Assembly (NCBI GenBank): GCA_027021085.1
Contig: JALUVB010000008.1
Location: 1-19,749 of the forward strand
DNA length: 19,749 nt
Reading direction: 5' to 3'
Origin: a bacterium
GTDB taxonomy: Bacteria; CAIJMQ01; JAADFP01
Shown: positions 16,162 to 19,749 of the stretch, piece by piece
How positions within the stretch are numbered: position 1 is the stretch's first letter
Layout: each line of letters begins with the position of its first letter
Program-made: the position numbers and the translations under genes
The notes under the pieces: generated by a model
Database searches by the model: none
What the model was told of the DNA's origin: nothing
Seen by the model: the letters and a program-made list of their open reading frames with translations, nothing else

Positions 16162-16446
16162 ATGCGTTTATATGAAGGACTTCTTATCTTTCGTCCAGAC
16201 TTAGAAAAAGAGGAAGTAGAAAAACTAACTCAGGCTTTTGAGGAATTACTGCAAAAAGAGGGGGGGAAAGTTGTAGAAAAATTAGACTGGGGAGTAAGAA
16301 GGCTGGCTTACCCCATAAAAAAACTGGAAGAGGGTTACTATCTCATATTTAATTTTGAGGCACCTGCCGAAGCCATAGATAAACTAAAAACCGCATTCAA
16401 AACCGATGAAAGAGTACTCAGAAAACTTATTACCCGGAAAAAATGA
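16162..16446 (+). CDS. rpsF: 30S ribosomal protein S6
   Basis: S6 binds 16S rRNA as a heterodimer with S18 in the platform of the small subunit. The 94-aa length is typical for the family. The sequence shows the expected beta-alpha-beta plan, with the N-terminal strand MRLYEGLLIFRPDL, the central KLDWGVRRLAYPIKKLEEGY (39-58) and a basic C-terminus (VLRKLITRKK). There is no long acidic tail as in some proteobacteria. It starts 15 nt after ychF behind a strong ribosome site. Together with ssb and rpsR it forms the classic S6-SSB-S18 operon. Confidence 0.97.
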   Translation: MRLYEGLLIFRPDLEKEEVEKLTQAFEELLQKEGGKVVEKLDWGVRRLAYPIKKLEEGYYLIFNFEAPAEAIDKLKTAFKTDERVLRKLITRKK

Positions 16447-16448
16447 AT

Positions 16449-16477
16449 TTGACAAAATGCCCACATTCTGGTAATTT
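16449..16477 (+). promoter_or_regulatory. Possible promoter for ssb-rpsR
   Basis: The 55-nt rpsF-ssb gap contains a perfect -35 hexamer TTGACA (16449-16454). Seventeen bases later is TAATTT (16472-16477), which matches the -10 consensus at three positions and is preceded by TGG, an extended -10 feature. A start near 16484 would leave a short leader holding the AAGGAG site at 16489-16494. The -10 is weak, so this is tentative. Confidence 0.42.
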
Positions 16478-16501
16478 TACTTAGAAAAAAGGAGAATAGC
16501 G

Positions 16502-16921
16502 ATGCCAAATCTAAATAAAGTTTTTGTGATGGGAAATCTTACACGCGACCCGGAATTGAGATTTACTCCCTCAGGCTCCCCGGTTTCCACTCTCAGCGTT
16601 GCAGTTAACCGGGTATACACCAACCGTGCCGGGGAGAGAAAAGAGGAAGTATGCTATGTTAACGTGCAAGTCTGGGGAAAACAGGCAGAAAGCTGTACAC
16701 AGTACTTAACCAAAGGCAGGCCTGTCTTTGTAGAAGGCAGATTACGGAACAGAAGTATAGAAATAGGTGACGGTAAAACACGAAACATCGTAGAGGTAGT
16801 AGCCAACAGGGTACAATTCCTCTCCAGAATAGGCGGAGAGCTCAATACCACCGAGGCAGCAGATGTACATCCAGAAGAAACCATAGACAACACACATGAA
16901 TTAGAAGAAGGAGTAGAATGA
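16502..16921 (+). CDS. ssb: Single-stranded DNA-binding protein
   Basis: SSB coats single-stranded DNA during replication and repair. The 139-aa protein has the OB-fold hallmarks: [20 protein letters not shown] (5-24) near the start, then [10 protein letters not shown], a WGK motif (VQVWGKQAE), [14 protein letters not shown] and the last strand [11 protein letters not shown]. The tail after about residue 110 is short (about 30 aa) and acidic ([17 protein letters not shown]). It does not end in the usual DDIPF-like tip that recruits partner proteins. A clear AAGGAG lies 7 nt before the ATG. The stop overlaps the rpsR start by ATGA. Identification is firm. Confidence 0.96.
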   Translation: MPNLNKVFVMGNLTRDPELRFTPSGSPVSTLSVAVNRVYTNRAGERKEEVCYVNVQVWGKQAESCTQYLTKGRPVFVEGRLRNRSIEIGDGKTRNIVEVVANRVQFLSRIGGELNTTEAADVHPEETIDNTHELEEGVE

Positions 16922-17169
16922 ATATGGAACTGACCAAAAGGGCAACAAAATTTCCTGCAACCACCAGAAAGAGAGTGTGCAGGTTATGTCAAAAAGATTT
17001 GGATACGATAGATTACAAAGATACAGAAACCTTGCAGCATTACATCAGTGAACGCGGCAAAATCCTCCCTCGCCGGCATACAGGTTTTTGTGCTAAACAC
17101 CAGAGAATGCTTGCTCGCACCATAAAAACCGCGCGGATGGCCGGACTATTGCCTTACGTGAAACAGTGA
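16918..17169 (+). CDS. rpsR: 30S ribosomal protein S18 (cysteine-containing form)
   Basis: S18 pairs with S6 on the 30S platform. The 83-aa protein shows CRLCQKDL with CxxC (20-23), the conserved IDYKD (31-35), the [12 protein letters not shown] stretch, and [20 protein letters not shown] leading to LLPYV. The CxxC plus CxxH pattern is the presumed zinc-binding (C+) form. Two in-frame ATGs compete: 16918, overlapping the ssb stop as ATGA and 4 nt after AAGGAG (16908-16913), and 16924, 10 nt after it. The first is annotated because of the typical overlap. The stop overlaps the GTG start of the next gene. Confidence 0.97.
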   Translation: MNMELTKRATKFPATTRKRVCRLCQKDLDTIDYKDTETLQHYISERGKILPRRHTGFCAKHQRMLARTIKTARMAGLLPYVKQ

Positions 17170-18098
17170 ATCCTTTCTCTTTTTACTTTTTCTTTCCTAT
17201 CCTGAGCGCTCTGGGCTTTCTGGCTTCTGTACATGCGCCTTTCCTGGGCAGTATACTTTATTTCTTCCTTTTCATTCCCTTTATATTATCCTTCTTCCTG
17301 CTCTCCTGGCGGGAATTACTCCTCTCCTTCATTATCTCGCTTCTACTTATATTCATTATGAATAAAAACATGCTTATCCCTTACATCTTCTCTCTCCTGG
17401 CTGTATGCTTCCCGGGCATACTATTATTACTGCTTAAAAAAACTTTCTCTCACTGGAGGATAATATTCTATAACTCCTTATGGGCAGTATTCCTGGTCAC
17501 CGTAAGCCTGCTCCTTCTCTACCATCTAAAAGATTTCTCCCTCACCACATACTTTAATCAATTGCTGCAGAATACTATCCAGGAAACAACCAACGCCTAC
17601 AAAAAAATGGGCATGGGAGAAGCCGAAATCCAGCGGGTTACAAAGGCCATAACAACCTTACTCCACTACTTCCGCATATCTTTCCCTGCCTGGATGCTCA
17701 TCTCCTTGACCTCTCTTATCCTTACCCATTATTACCTCTCCATCAGAGTTTTATTCCGATTCAACAAATTAAAAACCGATTTCCCCGAATTTCCCCGCTG
17801 GAAAACCCCTTTCTTCCCTGTCTGGCTCCTTATAATCAGTTTGCTCCTCACCTGGCAGGGGAAAGTAGATACCCTCCTCTGGACTTCCGGGGTAAACCTA
17901 CTCACCCTCACTGCCTTTCTATTCACTCTCCAGGGACTATGCAACCTTAGTTTCTTCCTCCAGAAAAACAAAACCCCCAAGATTTTCTCCTTTTTCATCT
18001 ACCTGCTCTTCGTTATCCAGCCTCTTCTGCTGAGCATAATCTTCTTCTGGGGACTCTTTGATGCCTGGTTCAACTTTCGCAAACTTCCTGTGGGATAA
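17166..18098 (+). CDS. DUF2232 (YybS-like) integral membrane protein
   Basis: This 310-aa polytopic protein has about eight hydrophobic segments. A hydrophilic, helical stretch (about 120-165) precedes the RISFPAWML segment (170-178). The C-terminal pattern, [11 protein letters not shown] (255-265) and then [13 protein letters not shown] (294-306), is characteristic of DUF2232/YybS proteins, which often sit beside rpsR/rplI-type genes. Its molecular role is not established. It starts with GTG overlapping the rpsR stop (GTGA), without its own ribosome site, so it depends on coupling. The usual downstream partners rplI and dnaB are absent here: the operon ends in a repeat-rich intergenic stretch facing convergent genes. 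Confidence 0.85.
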   Translation: MNPFSFYFFFPILSALGFLASVHAPFLGSILYFFLFIPFILSFFLLSWRELLLSFIISLLLIFIMNKNMLIPYIFSLLAVCFPGILLLLLKKTFSHWRIIFYNSLWAVFLVTVSLLLLYHLKDFSLTTYFNQLLQNTIQETTNAYKKMGMGEAEIQRVTKAITTLLHYFRISFPAWMLISLTSLILTHYYLSIRVLFRFNKLKTDFPEFPRWKTPFFPVWLLIISLLLTWQGKVDTLLWTSGVNLLTLTAFLFTLQGLCNLSFFLQKNKTPKIFSFFIYLLFVIQPLLLSIIFFWGLFDAWFNFRKLPVG

Positions 18099-18153
18099 CA
18101 CCACATCTTTCTTAAGAGATTCAAAGAATAACGCCATGTGCAAATCCTTTTTA

Positions 18154-18181
18154 GTAGCGAGTAGTTAGTAGCGGGTAGCGA
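18154..18181. repeat. Heptamer array, GTAGCGA type, 4 copies
   Basis: Four consecutive 7-mers read GTAGCGA, GTAGTTA, GTAGCGG and GTAGCGA. The array is intergenic and the period is not a multiple of three. The same unit recurs at 18340-18360. Confidence 0.9.
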
Positions 18182-18193
18182 GGGAGGCAGGAA

Positions 18194-18228
18194 AGACTAT
18201 AGACTATAGACTTTAGACTGTAGACTGG
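18194..18228. repeat. Heptamer array, AGACTAT type, 5 copies
   Basis: Five consecutive 7-mers read AGACTAT, AGACTAT, AGACTTT, AGACTGT and AGACTGG. Divergence increases from left to right, as expected of a slippage-grown array that is decaying at one end. Confidence 0.92.
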
Positions 18229-18249
18229 GAAGAGAAAGAGACAAGACAA

Positions 18250-18270
18250 CAGTAAGCAGTGAACAGTGAA
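18250..18270. repeat. Heptamer array, CAGTGAA type, 3 copies
   Basis: Three consecutive 7-mers read CAGTAAG, CAGTGAA and CAGTGAA. The unit differs from the neighbouring heptamers but has the same period. Confidence 0.78.
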
Positions 18271-18304
18271 TTTCCCGCTATCTTAGTATCCTGGCTTCTT
18301 GCCC

Positions 18305-18337
18305 ACCTGTCATGCCTGCGAAAGCAGGCATCCAGGT
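18305..18337. repeat. Dispersed palindrome, copy A (+ orientation)
   Basis: The inner hairpin pairs ATGCCTGC (18312-18319) with GCAGGCAT (18324-18331) around a GAAA loop, so the apex is GCGAAAGC. Outer arms ACCTG (18305-18309) and CAGGT (18333-18337) extend it across a small bulge. It belongs to the GTCATNCCTGCGRAAGCAGGNNTCCA family also seen at 18428 and, inverted, at 18366. Confidence 0.88.
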
Positions 18338-18339
18338 AA

Positions 18340-18360
18340 GTAGCGGGTAGTGAGTAGCGG
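18340..18360. repeat. Heptamer array, GTAGCGG type, 3 copies
   Basis: Three consecutive 7-mers read GTAGCGG, GTAGTGA and GTAGCGG, the same family as 18154-18181. The array lies exactly between palindrome copies A and B, which face each other. Confidence 0.88.
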
Positions 18361-18365
18361 GGGAA

Positions 18366-18392
18366 TGGATTCCTGCTTCCGCAGGAATGACA
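18366..18392. repeat. Dispersed palindrome, copy B (- orientation)
   Basis: ATTCCTGC (18369-18376) pairs perfectly with GCAGGAAT (18381-18388) around TTCC. Read on the minus strand it is GTCATTCCTGCGGAAGCAGG followed by AATCCA, the same family as copies A and C in reverse orientation. Confidence 0.88.
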
Positions 18393-18427
18393 AGAAAAAG
18401 TAGGAAAGATAATCAACCAGCCTGCGC

Positions 18428-18455
18428 GTCATACCTGCGGAAGCAGGTGTCCAGG
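18428..18455. repeat. Dispersed palindrome, copy C (+ orientation)
   Basis: GTCATACCTGCGGAAGCAGG then TGTCCAGG. ACCTGC (18433-18438) pairs with GCAGGT (18443-18448) around GGAA, with one outer G-T wobble and one further pair. It matches copy A over the whole unit with few substitutions. Confidence 0.88.
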
Positions 18456-18458
18456 ATT

Positions 18459-18472
18459 TTAGACATTAGACA
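18459..18472. repeat. Heptamer doublet, TTAGACA
   Basis: Two identical 7-mers TTAGACA in tandem, directly after palindrome copy C. The unit shares the TAGAC core with the AGACTAT array at 18194. Confidence 0.6.
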
Positions 18473-18514
18473 GAAAGGAGAAAAGATGAATAAAGGTGAA
18501 GTGATAGGGACCCC

Positions 18515-18535
18515 GGTCATACCTGCAAAAACAGG
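18515..18535. repeat. Dispersed palindrome, decayed copy D
   Basis: Starts GGTCATACCTGC like copy C, but the apex GCGAAAGC has become GCAAAAAC, leaving only CCTG (18522-18525) and CAGG (18532-18535) able to pair. The changes look like G-to-A decay of an older copy. Confidence 0.65.
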
Positions 18536-18544
18536 CCTCTCCTC

Positions 18545-18562
18545 CCCCGATACAAATCGGGG
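18545..18562. repeat. Perfect 7-bp hairpin next to palindrome copy D
   Basis: CCCCGAT (18545-18551) and ATCGGGG (18556-18562) form a perfect stem with loop ACAA. No T-run follows on either strand, so it is not a standard intrinsic terminator. It lies about 25 nt before the 3' end of the minus-strand gene and could still slow convergent transcription or belong to a longer repeat. Confidence 0.6.
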
Positions 18563-18586
18563 TTGGGAGCAAAGGGTAAAATCCAA

Positions 18587-19315
18587 TCAATTTAACTTTT
18601 TAAGGAAATTTTCCTTATACCACCTTTCCCATTCTTCCGGGCTCTGATATTTTTCTCCCGTTATTTCCTGGAGACTTAATATAACTCTACCCATGAAACG
18701 AGAATCTTTCTGAGCCGGAGGGATAGAATGCATGATTTCAAAGAGAGTTTTGATAGCTTTTTCTTTCTCTTGCGAGAGCAACCCTAAAACAGCTAATGAA
18801 GGAGCCGCATTGGAACGGACCATATAGTTTTCATTTCTATCATAGAAGAGCCGTTTAAGAAGCCGGATATATTCAGAATAGGTATTTAATTTATTTTTTC
18901 TTTCCTCCAGAAAAATCCCCAGTCCAAAAAGGGCCACTTCTGCTCGAAATTCCGGATCTTCTTTACCCCTAACTATGTTAAAAACTAATTCTTTTCTTTT
19001 TAAATCCCATTCAGGCAAATTGTCCATCTTTTTTAATAGGGCAAGGGAGGCTATGGACCAATAGCGGACAATTTTATCTTCCTGAGTAGATTTAGCAGTG
19101 GTATAAAGTATTTCGACACCTTTGATATAATTTTCGCCCATTTTTTCTTTCTTTAAGAGTTTACCTAACTCCACGATGTCTTGAATTTTCTTCTTTCTTG
19201 TTGCGGGTTGCTTTAGGTCTCTCATCAGATTTTCTATGGATTGAGAATAGAGGTTGACGCTAGAAAAAAGAAAAGTTAATAAAAGGGATAGAAATTTAAC
19301 CCATGTCCTTGCCAT
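18587..19315 (-). CDS. Secreted HEAT-like helical-repeat protein
   Basis: The 242-aa protein begins with a signal peptide (about 1-24, basic start MARTWVK and a hydrophobic core of L, F and V, ending near LYSQS). The rest is mostly helical with spaced ALA/LAVLG-type motifs (KIVRYWSIASLALL 81-94, FRAEVALFGLGIFLEE 123-138, RSNAAPSLAVLGLL 167-180), consistent with HEAT-type alpha-solenoid repeats. It ends with ITGEKYQSPEEWERWYKENF (218-237), a C-terminal form I associate with periplasmic HEAT-repeat proteins. The solenoid would mediate protein binding in the envelope; no enzyme motif is seen. The ATG at 19315 is preceded on the minus strand by GGAGGG (19321-19326 on +). It lies 24 nt after the stop of the upstream minus-strand gene, so the two are probably one transcript. 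Confidence 0.78.
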   Translation of the reverse strand: MARTWVKFLSLLLTFLFSSVNLYSQSIENLMRDLKQPATRKKKIQDIVELGKLLKKEKMGENYIKGVEILYTTAKSTQEDKIVRYWSIASLALLKKMDNLPEWDLKRKELVFNIVRGKEDPEFRAEVALFGLGIFLEERKNKLNTYSEYIRLLKRLFYDRNENYMVRSNAAPSLAVLGLLSQEKEKAIKTLFEIMHSIPPAQKDSRFMGRVILSLQEITGEKYQSPEEWERWYKENFLKKLN

Positions 19316-19339
19316 CTTTACCCTCCTGGGTTAATTCCT

Positions 19340-19749
19340 TTACGGAGACCATTTTTTTACCTCGGTCTGTTTTGACTCTTTCAATGTCAACCCATGGATA
19401 TTATAAGTAACTTCAAGATTTACTTTAGTATACACAAGAGTGTAAGAACTGGATTTATAAATCTGTCTTGTAGCAGGGATAGCCCATACTCCATTGATCA
19501 CATCAAGCCCAAAAGCTTCATTGTTAGGGGTAACATAATTAATATTCCACCATATGTGGGCAGTAAGAGAACCTGTATTATCGTCGATGAGAGCTTTGCC
19601 ATTAGCCTGAATCAAAGCTTTGTACCCATATTGATCCGCTGCAATTGCCCAGAAATTATCAATGGTAACCTCACAAACCACAACTACCTCCGTTAACGCT
19701 CCACTGCATCCCGCAATGCTTTTCTTTAAGTTTACCCTATCTCCGGGGG
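19340..19749 (-). CDS. Unrecognised protein, 5' end outside window
   Basis: The minus-strand frame is open to the window edge, giving 135 visible C-terminal residues. A GTG at 19681 exists, but the frame continues upstream of it without a stop, so the true start is probably beyond the window. The sequence alternates hydrophobic and polar residues (for example SYTLVYTKVNLEVTYNIHG near the end) and looks beta-rich. It is rich in N, T, Y and A and has one visible IAGC motif that is not preceded by a hydrophobic stretch, so it is not a lipobox. I do not recognise a family. It shares a probable operon with the secreted HEAT-like gene, so an extracytoplasmic role is plausible. Confidence 0.6.
   Translation of the reverse strand, partial: PGDRVNLKKSIAGCSGALTEVVVVCEVTIDNFWAIAADQYGYKALIQANGKALIDDNTGSLTAHIWWNINYVTPNNEAFGLDVINGVWAIPATRQIYKSSSYTLVYTKVNLEVTYNIHGLTLKESKQTEVKKWSP

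Larger units (their letters stand above)
18099..18586. other. Repeat-filled convergent intergenic region, no gene
   Basis: These 488 bases separate the + strand DUF2232 gene from the minus-strand HEAT-like gene, so both genes end here. The region holds heptanucleotide tandem arrays of several sequences, at least three copies of a dispersed GC-rich palindrome plus one decayed copy, and one extra 7-bp hairpin. I see no convincing protein, tRNA, or hairpin-plus-T-tract terminator. Confidence 0.85.

Noticed and set aside
18213-18416. Minus-strand 67-codon frame over the repeats
   Set aside because: Its translation (CHSCGSRNPF type) is a reading of palindromes and heptamers and has no coding character of its own.
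18154-18472. CRISPR array
   Set aside because: Units are 7 bp without unique spacers, and the palindromes are irregularly spaced and in both orientations. No cas gene is in the window.
18305-18562. Intrinsic terminators for the convergent genes
   Set aside because: Stems are good, but none is followed by a T-run on either strand. Rho-dependent or repeat-assisted termination cannot be excluded.
18387-18647. + strand 86-codon frame over the repeats
   Set aside because: It is made of palindrome copies C and D plus antisense of the HEAT-like gene. Only the internal ribosome site at 18474-18488 was kept as a minor finding.
19706-19720. Lipoprotein signal (IAGC) in the partial minus-strand gene
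   Set aside because: The residues before it (PGDRVNLKKS) are charged rather than hydrophobic, so this is not a signal peptide.

Overview
This window is a tightly packed stretch of a bacterial chromosome. It is moderately AT-rich, nearly all housekeeping genes lie on the + strand, and a short minus-strand gene pair sits at the right edge. Several things suggest an uncultured, probably diderm, candidate-phylum bacterium: DUF6785/DUF6784 membrane proteins, a secreted HEAT-like protein, heptanucleotide tandem arrays and GTCATNCCTGCG-type palindromes. Omnitrophota or Aerophobota would fit, but this is an impression from gene style and the phylum is not established.

Layout. (1) 1-3685: the C-terminal part of the chromosome-organising protein SMC, then the signal-recognition-particle receptor ftsY, a 73-aa two-helix membrane protein and a membrane-anchored TPR protein, all chained by overlapping reading frames. 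(2) 3713-12040: a three-gene membrane cluster made of a DUF6785/DUF6784 polytopic protein, a 1462-aa exported protein fusing an M28-peptidase-like domain to an FtsX/MacB-type permease, and an OPT-like polytopic protein. The M28-like domain appears to have lost its zinc ligands. No ATPase gene lies beside the permease. This is the best candidate in the window for an undescribed system. (3) 12043-15065: hisS and aspS, overlapping by ATGA. The AspRS carries residues of the non-discriminating type. (4) 15088-18098: ychF, rpsF, ssb, rpsR and a DUF2232 (YybS-like) membrane protein. An extended -10 promoter directly abuts the ychF start and may give a leaderless mRNA. (5) 18099-18586: a gene-free stretch between convergent genes, filled with 7-bp tandem arrays and dispersed GC-rich palindromes. 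(6) 18587-19749, minus strand: an unrecognised partial gene followed by a secreted HEAT-like protein.

How the genes relate. Regions 1, 3 and 4 are core functions: chromosome segregation, membrane protein targeting, aminoacylation, ribosome assembly and ssDNA binding. They appear to be transcribed as long operons with translational coupling. The region 2 cluster is inserted between them in the same orientation. Its tight spacing (12 and 3 nt) argues that the three proteins act together at the membrane, possibly in substrate uptake or export. The substrate cannot be read from the sequence.
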